Assembly (NCBI GenBank): GCA_020747065.1
Contig: JAGMVK010000005.1
Span: forward strand, 2,542,001-2,606,000
Direction of reading: 5' to 3'
Origin: Cadophora sp. MPI-SDFR-AT-0126
Lineage: Eukaryota; Ascomycota; Leotiomycetes; Helotiales; Ploettnerulaceae
Length of the DNA stretch: 64,000 nucleotides
In this document: piece after piece, positions 34,370-45,633 of the stretch
Numbering within the stretch: the first letter of the stretch is position 1
How the letters are laid out: every line of letters starts with the position of its first letter
Notes under the pieces: model-generated
What the model was told of the DNA's origin: nothing
Seen by the model: only the letters and a program-made list of their open reading frames with translations
Databases searched by the model: none
Position numbers and translations under genes: made by a program

Positions 34370-37300
34370 ATGTCGACTCCACGACGAGGCGGCGGCAACA
34401 GCAGCACCAGCAACACAGGAGTCGGCAAGGCCTGTCGATTCTGCTCGCGCCACTTTGCGAAAACTGAGCACCTGATTCGTCACGAGCGATGCCATACCAA
34501 GGAGCGTCCGTTCCAGTGCAGTATCTGTGGCAAGAACTATAGTCGCAAGTAAGTTCGAACTTTCATCTCTTTCTCGGTGATTGGGATGGATGCGAGGAGG
34601 GGAAAAGGGGTAGATAAACAAAACAGACGAGTGGATACAAGATGCTTAGTGGCTGTTTCCATGTTTGATGGGGCGGAGGAGGAGGGGACCGCACTGCACT
34701 GCACGCACAAATACATACCATACCTGCCCCGCATCACAGCACATCCCCACCATTGTCACGGGGCAGAGCATGCCATGGTGGGACGGAGGGGCAGGGAAGG
34801 GAAGGCATGATGAGTGCTGATGATGTTGACGATGTTGAAAGAAGGGATGGAGTGGAGACGAAAGGGGTGGCGCCGTGTGGAGTTGATATATTGGGCGGCT
34901 GGGATGGATGAATATCTGTTGTTAGAGCAGGCAGAGGGCTGACATCTCTCCTCACCTACAGTGATACCTTGATCCGACATCGAAGAACCCATGGGAATAA
35001 CACAACCGTCGTCCCTCCCGATGTTTTCAGCAACAATGATGCGGCAACGACAGCTGATGGAACGGTCAACCCCCCAGCTACGCCCGTGTCAAGCCGCATG
35101 TCCTCTTCTCATCAGCCGATGTCTTCCATATCATCCTCTATCACGGCCTCGGACTACACAGGTCAAGACTTCGAGACTAGTCCTGTTGACTTCCATCCTA
35201 TGGGGAACGAGATGTACGGTCATGACATATACGCTCAACCCGAACTCGGGTCAGGCCCATATCAACACATGAATGGTGGAACTACGGCCATGCCTCAGAT
35301 AGACCCAAGTCTGACTGGAGGCCGAGAGAACCTAGGTGCTGATACCAATATGGAATTCTCTGCCTCATACCTTGACCCAGCTCTACAGCAATATCCTCCA
35401 CCATCTGAAGCCAACGGCTATCAAATGCCCTACACAGCACCCGAGATCGACCAGTTCCAGTCTTGGTATCTGACCAACGACTTTGATCTCGTGGCCTTCA
35501 ACAAATCTTTCAAGACTCCTACGGCTGCGGAGTTCCTTGGTATCAGTGGAGCCCTTTCTGATCATCAGTGGAAGAATCATGATATGCCTAGTCCTGATAC
35601 AGGTGGGAATCTTTCACTGCATATGGAATGGGAGCAAGATCTCGTGCCGTCTGTTGAATTCATGGCAAGTCCTAACTCCTCTCACGGCACTGAAGACAAA
35701 AGACTAACAGAAGATACAGAACATCACCATCCAGTTCTTCTTCACCAGATTCAACCCCATCTTCCCCATCTTCCATGGCCCGACTTTCCGGTCCGCTGAT
35801 CACAGCTCCCTGCTCCTGCTTTCGATCTGCTCGATCGGTAGTTTGTTGATCAATTCCGATCAGGCATGCCTGAGAGGCGCTAAAATGTTCGAGACCGTTC
35901 ATAAGACGATTTCGGAATCTGTAAGAATCTTGAGAGTATTTCTTTCAGAAGACGGTCGCTAATGACAATTTTCAAGTGGGCTACTGCTGAGTCAAAGCCT
36001 CTGAAAGAACGCAATGCGTTCATTCAAGCTGCACTAATCAGCCAATTTTTTGCTTATCTGTGTGGTGTATGTGCCTACCATTCGAATTTTTGGTACAGAG
36101 ACTAACCTTCAGTAGAGCCCAAAGTATCTCGCTTTGGTCAAGCCATTCCATGTAAACTTGACTGATGTAAAATGATATCCCTAATTGTATGCTTACTTGA
36201 CTAATTGAGAGTAGCTTGCAAGACGATGTGGCGTGCTTGACATTGTTCGGACCCTTCCGGATGTAAGTGGTAAGCCTCAAGAAGAGCTCGATGAGGCTTG
36301 GAACTCGTGGGCACGAGATGAGGAAATCTCGAGGTATTGCTTGTGATCATTTTGTTCATCTGTTGTATACTGACTTCAGTAGAACCGCATTGGGTCTGTA
36401 CGTTCATGATGCACAATTCGCCAGTACTTTCAACAATGCCCCCATTCTGCAACACAATGCTCTCCGCCTCTTCGTAGCAGCAACAGACGAGCTCTTTGGT
36501 GCAGCCACTCCAACACGCTGGGCACATCTTCTTCGTCTCTCGCCAGACCCTAGCAAGCTGAGCACACACCTGCATGTCAATCAACCTGAACATGTAGACA
36601 CGGCACCTCTCTCCAAGGAACTCTCTTGTCGCGAAAGCCGTTTCTCCTGCTACGTAATTCTCCACAGCATCGGTGCCTCCGTCCAAGCCAGTCGAATCGC
36701 CGGCACGCTCACACCTAAGCAAAAGCACAGCTTCGAGGAAGCCCTGATCTGTTGGTACCACGCCTACGAGCAGACCCGCACAACGCAAGACCCAGATCCA
36801 CTATGCCTCATGGTTCTCTATCACGAGATCTTCATGACGCTGCTAGTCGACTTCTCTCAACTCGAGAGTGCAATCGGTGGTCAAGCGAAAGGCGCAGATG
36901 CCATCACCTACGCTCGCAACTGGTCCACTAGCATTGAAGCCAAGCGCTGCATCATCCATGCCTCACTCATCCACCGCCAATGCGAAGGTATCCCGTATCA
37001 CAGCGAGCCTGCACTGCACGTCCCCCGCTCCATGTTCCTCGCTGCCAGAGCCTGGTACTGCTACATCCAATTCGACCCGTCCGTCACGCCCGCCCCTGCC
37101 TCTCCTCCCATAACCCAAGGACAGCAACAGCAGCAGCAGCAACAGTTCACTTATGACGAATCATTCAACATCCCCGAGGTGAAGATGTTCAACATCGATC
37201 CCATGCAGTACCTGCCTGCCGTCAATGGGTTCGGAACAGGCAAGCCGCAGTTGACGGAGGCGGCTACGTTGTGCAGGTTGGCGGATCTGCTGGAGCAGAG

Positions 37301-37409
37301 CGGGCGATGGGGGATCTCGAGGCGCTTTGCGAGGATTCTGAGGCTTTTGATTTTTGGTGGTGCGGGGAATGCAGACGGGGTTGATGGGCAGAGTGAGGTT
37401 GTTGCTTGA
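34370..37409 (+). CDS. C2H2 zinc-finger transcription factor with Fungal_trans domain (about 792 aa, 7 exons)
   Basis: Exons are 34370-34548, 34962-35664, 35711-35920, 35977-36066, 36116-36166, 36215-36333 and 36383-37409 (or from 36380). Two C2H2 fingers lie at about residues 22-72: CRFCSRHF...HLIRHERCH and CSICGKNY...LIRHRRTH. Both have 2-12-3 spacing, and the second is assembled across the unusually long first intron (413 nt). A Ser/Thr-rich linker follows. From residue ~295 the exons give a fungal transcription-factor homology domain (for example ITIQFFFTRFNPIFPIFHGP, ERNAFIQAALISQFFAYLCG, then LARRCGVLDIVRTLPDV). A polyQ run lies near 37120-37145. The 35665-35710 intron appears to be GC-AG; only this join keeps the domain in frame. 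Three introns end in tandem AGTAG acceptors. The protein should act in the nucleus on DNA. Its targets are unknown. Confidence 0.88.
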
Positions 37410-38634
37410 GTTTGATATCAGGGGTAGCAGAGGTGATGGAATGGTAAAGGACGGTAAGGTAAGGTAAGGTAAGGTTTTGCGGAGGATGATATTGCAGCAG
37501 GGAACTCGATGGCCAGTGATGTGGTTGATGGGTGGGTGTTGAATTGCTTGGGCTAAACTGACCTGGGCTGGAGGTGTTTTTTCAGTAGGTGCTTTTCAAT
37601 GATAGTACCTTCGCTGAATGGATTGATTGCATGAATATCAAGAAAAATAAAAGACAGGACAATACAATAAGATAGAATATTTGCGTATTTTTAAGCTGAT
37701 CTGCTCCTGGATGGACGACTTCAGAATTTGCTAAAATACTTTGTAACAAGGAAGAAGTGGATGAATGATGTGTAATGAGAGGAAATGGATTGTGTTTTTG
37801 ACTATCTTGGCAAGTGAGCGGGCGTCCGAAGCATGCAAGCGAGCGGAGTTGCTATACTTTTTTTTTTTTTTGGAGAATCGTTTCAATCAGATTCAAATAA
37901 AATGTCTGAAGCGAGAATGAGGACTTTTGATTTCAGTTCTCGAGCTTAGTTATTTTGATGATTTGGATTTGGTGGGGTGATTGGGTCTAGGAGAATTTGT
38001 TTGGTTCGATTTTTTGTTTTTGCATGCACTGTATGTATGGGATTTTTACTTGTATTGTTAGTTTGTTGGGATTTTTGTTTTGCGAAGGTGAGGATGGGGA
38101 GGAGAAACTGGGTTGGTAGGGGGAAATTAAGGAATAGGGGAATATCGCTGGTTGGAGAATTTGAATGGGAACTATGATGGAGTTTGACTTCTCTTTTTTG
38201 GGGAGGGGGGGTTGGTATCTGAATTAGGAGTTGTGTGTATAAGAGGGATAGTAGTGGTACTTGTACTTGTACATAAGTCCGGAAAGCCAGCCGTCGGAGC
38301 GATAGGCACCCCTTACTTATTGTCTCTATGCTACGACGCGAATGATTTTCTTGAGACTCCAGGCGAGGTTATTCTGGCCTTGCCTGATAGGCTAATTGTC
38401 AGTTTGTGTTAGCTGAAAGCCCGCTTACGGCGGGGTAACGAAGGAAACTGCAAAAGTAAGAACTAGACAGATAACCACGGAAGACCAAAACGATATCCGG
38501 CCATTCTTTTTGTAAGGAACGACAAGGACGAGTAGACAGACAGATAGATGGATGTATGGCCACGATACACCAAAAATAAATGGGGTATTTCTTTCAAAAG
38601 ATCGTCCAGCTCGGTACTGCTGGAAATTACGTCA
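37410..38634. other. Intergenic
   Basis: 3' region of the zinc-finger gene up to the tRNA. It contains a GGTAA tandem repeat, a 12-13 base T run near 37858-37871 and a GTACTT repeat around 38260-38272. No coding frame is convincing. Confidence 0.5.
37452..37475. repeat. GGTAA tandem repeat
   Basis: About four to five GGTAA units, some 45 bases after the stop codon of the zinc-finger gene. It is simple-sequence DNA with no further structure. Confidence 0.8.
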
Positions 38635-38718
38635 AGTCCCGAAGGTGGTTCGAACACCTGACCTGAAGATATCTTGCGATTACTGCAATCTTCCGCTCTA
38701 CCACTGAGCTATCGAGAC
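38635..38718 (-). tRNA. tRNA-Cys (anticodon GCA) with a 12 nt intron
   Basis: The 84 bases fold as a complete cloverleaf. The acceptor stem GTCTCGA pairs with TCGGGAC (one G-T wobble). T8-A9 are present, the D stem is GCTC/GAGC, and the anticodon stem GAAGA pairs with TCTTC. The T stem AGGTG pairs with CACCT around TTCGAAC. The anticodon loop reads TTGCAG, and the intron TAATCGCAAGAT falls at the canonical place after position 37. The discriminator base is T73, the known identity element of tRNA-Cys. The A-box (TAGCTCAGTGG) and B-box (GTTCGAACC) are intact. The first T run downstream (TTTT at 38599-38596) is short and about 35 bases away. Confidence 0.95.
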
Positions 38719-39229
38719 CAGTTGATGTACGAAAAATGCTTATTTGATTACATATTACAGTTTGCGTTTGGAACACTTTGCGGCGTCCAATTGGCGAAGC
38801 GAGTGGCGGGCTTGTGGGCTTGTACTCCACATCGCCCGGTCTTGGACTAGGGTCAAGCTTGAGGAATGATTAGGTAAGTCTCTACCCCTCCAAGTCGAAC
38901 ATTTGTTTGTGCTCGAGGGCCAGCTTCTGTGTGCTTCATAAACACTTTTGTCAGAAGATGCTCCTTGACTGTAGCATAGTCGGGATAATATTAAATAAGA
39001 GTGCCCTACAATTACTCCTGTAATTCAAGAAATGACAATCATCAAGTCCCCCAAAGGCTTTGAGAGAACCTGGTTCGGGCTAGAATTAGTTGTCATTTTT
39101 ATTACAGTAGTATTACAGTCCGACAACCCATCGCCTATAGATTACGACATCTTCCAAGTTGCAATTACTGAATGCAAAGATTCGGCCAATCATTAATTAT
39201 TTCTGGAGTATCTAGATCTTTTCAGAACT
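38719..39229. other. Intergenic
   Basis: Upstream side of the tRNA and 3' region of the thiolase-like gene. Nothing recognisable is seen. Confidence 0.5.
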
Positions 39230-41056
39230 TTACAACATTCCTCCTCGGGTGAAAGTAAATAAGTTCCTCCCGTCCTCACCCGTCATCACCCATCCACTTC
39301 TTCCAATGGGCTCCTTCGAGGAACTACACAATTGTTGAAGAGTACCATCATCCGCATGATTCGCAAGAAACCGATGCCCATTTCCTTTCAATCGTCCAAC
39401 GATATGACCCAATTGCGGGGTTCCATCCTTCTCGAATACGACAGTGTATGTCTACCCAAGTCAGCACAGCACTTGACCAGAATCGAATTCCCTACCTCAA
39501 TTATAGCTTCTCCTTCAGCTGTATCATCAACATCAGGTACTGGATCATCTTCGAGAAGTTCGGGAAGCGGATTGCGATCGGGATATGGTGTGAGTCGCGG
39601 CAGTGACGAAAGACACACGACATATTGATAAGTCACCAGGCCGCCATTTGCAAGAACAAGCCCTTTCTTCACTTCTCCTTTCCTTAATTCTCGAACCATT
39701 TCTGTAAGTGCCTGACGAGATCGTCATCAACTGAAGTCAGTGTCTATGCAGTACTCACATGCATCGAATAATTATTCCCCGCTCCGCCGAAAGACGTCAA
39801 TCCGCCCAGAAGCGTAATCGGCTTCGGCTGCTTCGTTAAAGGGAATCCAAGATGTTGACATGCCAGTTTTGGCACGATGGGAAAACATGAGTAGAAGTCA
39901 AAGATGTCAATCTCTTCTTTCGTGACACCCGAGACCCGTAACCCCTCGTCTAGTGACCTAGAAACGGCGGGACTCGAATGGAAATTTGGCCTTTGCCAGA
40001 CTACAGTCATCAGCGGGAAGTTTTGATTTTGACGGGGTACATACAGTCGGTGTTATCACTTGAGCCTGCTCCTCCTAGTGGGTAGATCCATTTACTCTCT
40101 GGAATTCCAAGTTCGCTTGCGTACTCGGTGGAAGTCAAAATACAAGACCCCGCCAAGTTGATATTGTTGAATGCATTCATCAAAAGCGGATCTATACAGT
40201 CAGCAGGAGATTTGGGGACACTCTGGTGAGCAAACATACACGGAAAGCAGATCATCCTGTTCTTCTTGGAGACAGTCCCAATATCTTCTGCAGTTGCAGC
40301 CGGCTTGCCATAATTCCAAGCGAGAGGGTTTCCCTCCGCAACCTTTGCAAAACCCGCATACAATTCAGCCGACTCTTTATTATTATCCTGAATAGACTGC
40401 CCTCTATAAGCCCTAAATCCATTCTCATAAAGTGGATAAACATGGATCGGTAGTCCCACAGAATGAAGCGTTCCAATGCCTTCTCGTTTAGCGAAATCGA
40501 GACCAGGGACATCCCAACTCACTTTCTTTCATGCTCGAAACATCAGAAACTGACACAGACTTCACACTCTCATCAACTGCCGTCCAAGGAGGTGACCTTC
40601 CAGCCGCGGCATAAGTGCCCACTTCCCGAAATCAGCAGTTCTCACTCCCCCAGAGAATACAAGACTCTTACATGACGCGAGCGCTTCCCCGCCTGTTATG
40701 ATCGCCACTTTACTCTCCCGAACCGATATCCTCTTCGCCGCCTCATCGAAGAACTTGGCAGGCGAATCTCCTCCATGGTGACTGAGTCCCTTGTATTTTG
40801 GTTCGATCCCGAGATTCTCTGATATCAGGCCCGGCAAGTCCGAGTAGTTCCACGACCATGTGTTGACGACGGCAACGCTGTCAATGCTCGCTTGGAACTC
40901 TTTGGCTGCAGAGGATGAGAGGCCGGTGTCTGTGATGGCTGCTTGGATGGCTTGGAGCATCAGTTCCATGGGCTCGATGGCATCTTCTACTTTTGGAGAG
41001 CGGTTCTTGATGTCGCCGACTCCGACAACGATGGGTACGGCTCCTCTGGATTCCAT
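39230..41056 (-). CDS. Thiolase-fold protein, acetyl-CoA acetyltransferase/SCP-x-like (516 aa, 7 exons)
   Basis: Minus-strand exons are 41056-40672, 40621-40523, 40479-40240, 40191-40045, 40000-39759, 39711-39496 and 39451-39230. The total is a multiple of three with consistent phases. Conserved text includes VPIVVGVGD at the start, IITGGEALAS, GLPIHVYPLYENGFR, NRMICFPYPLLMNAFN (across an intron), GLRVSGVTKEEIDIFDFYSCFPI, LLGGLTSFGGAGNNYSMHA and EAIIETYTVVFEKDG. This is the fungal thiolase-like family related to the thiolase half of SCP-x. The usual thiolase nucleophilic CxS motif is not obvious, while FDFYSCFP and GGLTSFGGAGN occupy late conserved sites. Acyl-CoA cleavage or transfer is likely, and the location is unproven: no clear C-terminal SKL-type signal is present (it ends TRGGML). 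The gene is divergent from an MFS carrier. The third exon uses an AAG acceptor and is slightly uncertain. Confidence 0.85.
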
Positions 41057-42550
41057 GCTGGGTTAATATATCTATATTAATGGAACAGAAGGAAAGAATA
41101 ACAGTATTCTACTACAATATGAATATGTGAGATTTCGTGAGCACATTGCTTTGATGCAGATAGAGCCTCTTGCCCCTCTGCTCATTCTGAGTTTACCGGG
41201 CATTGTTGATCTGCCGTGGAGCGATGCCTCGGCATGTGGAATGCGGGGAGAACTCATCCGACGGTTCTTGCAGGTGATAAAATCTAATGCATTTCTTGGT
41301 CTTGGGAATTTTCATTGAAAAGTTGAAATTGAAAAGTAAATTCGATAAGATGCCAACGGAGATGTAAGTGATCATCACCCAAATACTGTGATGAGTAACA
41401 CAATGTTCGGCAATTCAGGGGCGGACATACGTCTTGGGTGAGATATACATCTTGGCAATTATTTTGTTATCAGCGAGAGAAAATTTCAACCTTCGCGAAT
41501 GAAACAACTCGGAGACAAGTGTTCTTTCGAAATGATTTTTCTTCTTCTATCTGGCTCTGAGCGTTCGTTTCTCCGGAAATTCCCATTCTTTCGAATCTCT
41601 AGTTCTATTGTTTGTTTGCTAGCTGCTTATCATATGATCCCATTCAGCACACGTCTCTTTCTATCGTCGCATTTTTCCAGCGTCGCTTTTGTATGACGAG
41701 TCCTGTAACCAATCTGGTGTGAAAATCTGTTAGAGACTGTATTTTGGAATAGTCCATTCGTCGTACGTGAATTTTCCTGCTCCAGGCCCCACCTCGCTCC
41801 CGAGGTTGTCCACCCTTTCAGCCGCATTTTCTGCCATCGGAAGTTTAAAACCAGCCATGTATACAGAAAGACTTGGCATGAATATTACTGCATCTCAATT
41901 GGAGGGCAGGGCACCTTTTTTATGTTCTGCTTGATTATACTTCTGCCAAGGTTCGCCGCGACATGTTCTGTTTCGACGACGCGTATTTAGCGAGACGATC
42001 ACGGCAATCGGACTTCTTTATCGGGCCGTCAGCAACGTACAAGCTTTGGATCAACTCAGGCAAGAGGATACTGATGGCGTAAAGCATTGACGCATGCTTT
42101 TCTCGAGACATCTGAATGATGCAAGATGAACCATTCTTGTGTCAAGCTTTCCAGAGTAGCCTGGTGCTCTGGTGTAGAGGTCGCTTCGTGGGGCCTTTGC
42201 CAGGTCCACTTCCTCTTGAAACGACTTTACTTTCATCTTGAATCTGTCTGAACGCTGGTGAGAAGCTCACTCAGGTGAACTACCAGAGAGTTTCCTCTGA
42301 GACGGCATCTTCAAGCGTTTGTTCGTCCCCAGACTCGAAGGACGATTATGGTTGCAGAATGTGGTCCCGGTCTCAGAGCAGCCCACACCCGTTGCTCGTG
42401 CTTTTCAAATCTACATCATATTCAGCCCTATCCTCGCGAGCCCAACTTTGAAAACTGGGGTGCTGGCTACCTGTGTTTTCTTACTACTCTACTCTCGGCA
42501 AACCTTTCACGGCCTCCTGGAGAGAGCCTTTCAGATCATTCTAGGTCGAA
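41057..42550. other. Divergent promoter between thiolase-like and MFS genes
   Basis: 1.5 kb without a supported gene. Short frames (for example 42319-42642, plus, which ends inside the MFS start region) have no family content. It serves both the thiolase-like gene and the MFS carrier. Confidence 0.5.
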
Positions 42551-44622
42551 ATGACGAATACAACAGGAAATGGAGCAGTGGAGGAGAAATTGGGTCGCGT
42601 TCAGCTCCGCACCGAATCTGGGGAGATCATCTTGGTTCCTAAGCCGTCAAGCGATCCGAACGACCCTTTGAACTGGTCGCAACCTTTCAAATACTACATT
42701 GCAATTGTGACATGTGCTGGCATGCTCATGACGACATTTCTGGCTGCCGGTCCAACAGTTGCCCTGGTGGAAATTGCTACGGATTTTGCTGGTGGTGACC
42801 CTTCAAAGCTGGGAGAAGTCATTCCACAAGTTGCGTACTTCTTCACTGTCTCGGCTCTAACTCAAGGAACGGGAAATCTCATTTGGCAGCCCCTCATCAA
42901 CAAGTATGGTCGGCGACCTATCTACATAATCTCTTTTTCTGGTTACCTCGCGACAGCGGTCTGGTCCGGTTTGACCTTAAATTATGCCAGTGAGCTCGTT
43001 GCTAGAACGCTTCTTGGATTTTTCTCGGGAGCTGGAGAATGCCTTGGCCCCGGAACAATCTCTGATTTGTTCTTCCTCCACGAACGGGGCTCTATGATGG
43101 CGTAAGTACCAAGCTGTTCAGTCGGACCTGTCGCTGACTCCTTCGCAGTCTTTACAGTTTTGCTGTTGGATCTGGAGTCTCTATTGGTATCATCGCCAGT
43201 GGATTCATCGTCTTGAAGAACACCTGGCAGACAATTTACTTTGTTGGAGCGGCAATGATCGGAGGCCTACTTCTCCTCATTATCTTCACCATGCCGGAAA
43301 CGGCTTATAATAGATCGTACGATGATCAAGAAGATGATGTCGTACTCAAAACGAAGGGTACCGACTGTCGTCTCTCGCTATCTATCATTCTTGATGATGC
43401 CGAGAAGGCTAAGGTGGCACGTTACTACGAAGAAAACGACCGACTGGCAAAAATGGCTTTCTCGCAGCAGACTTCAATTATCGAGCGCTTAGAAGAAAGA
43501 ATACGTAGGCTTGAAGAAGCCGTTCTTGGGAACAAACAATACGCCCCGCTGTCATCTGGTCTTCGATCGGCCAAGAAGTCCTACTGGAGTACATTAGCCC
43601 TGTTCACTGGAGAGAAATATACCACCCAATCGCTTTGGACCATGTTTATACGTCCTTTCGGAATGATTCTGCTGCCACCTGTATTGTGGGCAACTCTTGT
43701 CATGGCCACTCTTGTTGGATTCAGCGTCGCGATTTCATCAACGTGTAAGACATCGAAGTCCCTTTCGGAAAGAATTTTTGGCTAAGTTACTAATACAGTT
43801 GCAAATGACTTTGCTGTTGCCTACAATTTCACAGCATTCCAATCCGGACTGGGTTTCTTCGGGAGTTTGGTTGGAGGTCTTCTCGCGAGTGAGTAATACC
43901 GTTCATGTATTCTCTTTCGCTGACCACTTTAAAAGTGCCCGCCGGCGGCCCCGTTGGAGAAGCCGTTGCAAATTTCTTTACAATCCGAAACCGAGGCATT
44001 CGTGAGCCTGAATTCAGACTGCCAGCAATGGCCATCTCCATCATCACAGCCCCGCTTGGTCTCATCCTGTATGGTGTAGGTCTGGAGCACAAAATGCACT
44101 TCATGGTACCTATCACAGGTATCGGCTTGCGTGAGTAGCATTCCTTTCATATATTTTCTAGGACTGAGGATTGACAAAACATCAGTGTCTTTTTCTGCCG
44201 GGCAAGCGATGAATATTTCATTCGTTTAGTAAGTCAAATATTGGTGGATGGGGGAAAAAAATACTGACGCGTGACAGCACTCTTGATGCGTATGGACCCG
44301 TTGCAGGAGAAGTTACAATTGCTCAACTCGCATTCAAGTGTATGTCACACCTGTCTTACAACCCAGATTTCCTCCAAGACAGCCACCCCATGCATCCGTT
44401 TTCGATTGCTAACACTGCATAGCTGTCATTGGATTCGGTCTCTCTGCGACTACCAATTCATGGATTGCCAACTCAGGACTTATAGTTGCACTCAGCGAGA
44501 TGGCGGGGATAACTGCATTCGTTCTTCTCCTCTCCATCCCAATGTTCTTCTGGGGTGCGAGGCTGAGGAGATGGAGTCTGGGATGGCCAGTCGTGAAGTT
44601 TGTAAGGTGGGAAGGATTGTGA
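42551..44622 (+). CDS. MFS transporter (578 aa, 7 exons)
   Basis: Exons are 42551-43101, 43149-43744, 43799-43888, 43936-44130, 44186-44228, 44278-44339 and 44423-44622. All introns are GT-AG and the phases agree throughout. The N-terminus has the DPNDPLNWSQ motif of fungal multidrug-type MFS proteins. TM2-TM3 carries NKYGRRPIYIIS, a motif-A type loop. The central cytoplasmic loop between TM6 and TM7 is long and contains a charged helical segment (RLEERIRRLEEAV). Late segments TIRNRGIREPEFRLPAM, FSAGQAMNISFVYTLDAYGP and FFWGARLRRWSLGWP are typical of the fungal 12-TM drug:H+ antiporter (DHA1-like) branch. It should act at the plasma membrane. The cargo is not evident. Divergence from the thiolase-like gene may mean joint control. 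Confidence 0.92.
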
Positions 44623-45633
44623 CGTTGAAGTACACCTAGTTCGTCCAATGAGCTGGTGGACTTCAAAGGTCCAATTGCATATGTTTCGGAAGCGCTTGCC
44701 CCTGAGGAGAGGAGAAATTTGTCAACAGGAAAACCGAGTTGAGGTTGTATCACGTGCTAACCGCTCACAACACGGACGGCAGCTTGCTGGACCTCACGTC
44801 CTTTCGTTTCAATGCCCATTTGCGTAATAAATGTTACTTTTGCCACAGAATATATATTGCATGCCATGATCATTTATGTTTAAAAACAGCCATCAAGCTC
44901 GTACATTTCTCGGTGAGTTGGCAGCTCTCGAAAACAGTCAGGGGCTCGCTTAGATGTGGCTTTCACCTATACCAATTCGGTCAGGGCTTGTTTCTCTGCT
45001 GAGACTTTCTTCAGCTCCTGCAAGGTCCCTCCAACCAGAACCATCATCGCCAGCCACCAATATTTCAAAGCCTCATTGACATCCCCAGCGCGTACCGTGT
45101 CTTCCGAAATCGTCGTCGTCCCTCACAGTTTCGAGTACTGAGGCTGATCAGAAGCCTTTATGATGGAGCTATTCCAACTCACCGAAAGTGCATATGCCAT
45201 AGATCTACGGAGAATTATTCTCGTGATGGACAGTGAGTGAGCTTTTACCGAATCTAATGCAAATGACAAGGCTGAAGGGTGCCTAACCACTGGAACATGG
45301 CACAAGCCGCTTGCTCTATTACCATAATGAAGCGGGTCCAGATGCGCCATGCATAGATAGGCGTTTTGAAAGACAAGCAGTCACACAAGCTGGGAATTTG
45401 GTGATCTTTAAGAGCCCCTTCATGCCCCTTTGCATTCTTCAGTTCGTAACGCCCGGTTGCGGCCAGTACAACAGTGTGCATATATCTCGGTGTCGAATCT
45501 AAACTGGGACATCGAGACTTGCGACTGAGAATCATCGAGTATGTAAATTACACCACCATGATTTTGGAGTCCACCCATTGATAATCGGGCCGAGCAGCAG
45601 CATATCAGAACATAGGATTAACCGGTAGGCAAG
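44623..45633. other. Intergenic with a possible gene relic
   Basis: It lies between the MFS and RBR genes, both on the plus strand. The minus strand holds coding-like fragments (see 44967-45123 and the open frame 45254-45535) that do not assemble into one gene. Confidence 0.4.
44967..45123 (-). pseudogene. Coding-like fragment, perhaps the last exon of a decayed gene
   Basis: On the minus strand about 51 codons read open to a TAG at 44969-44967, with well-formed text (DVNEALKYWWLAMMVLVGGT, then QELKKVSAEKQALTELV). An in-frame TGA lies immediately upstream at about 45126. Further upstream, fragments such as WRIWTRFIMVIEQA and ALDSVKAHSLSITRII appear in other frames. I could not join them by plausible introns. 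The family is not recognised. A degenerate gene or an exon of a gene with unusual splicing are both possible. Confidence 0.25.

Noticed and set aside
37858..37872. Long T run, considered as a terminator for an RNA polymerase III gene
   Set aside because: No tRNA, 5S or U6-like sequence precedes it on either strand.
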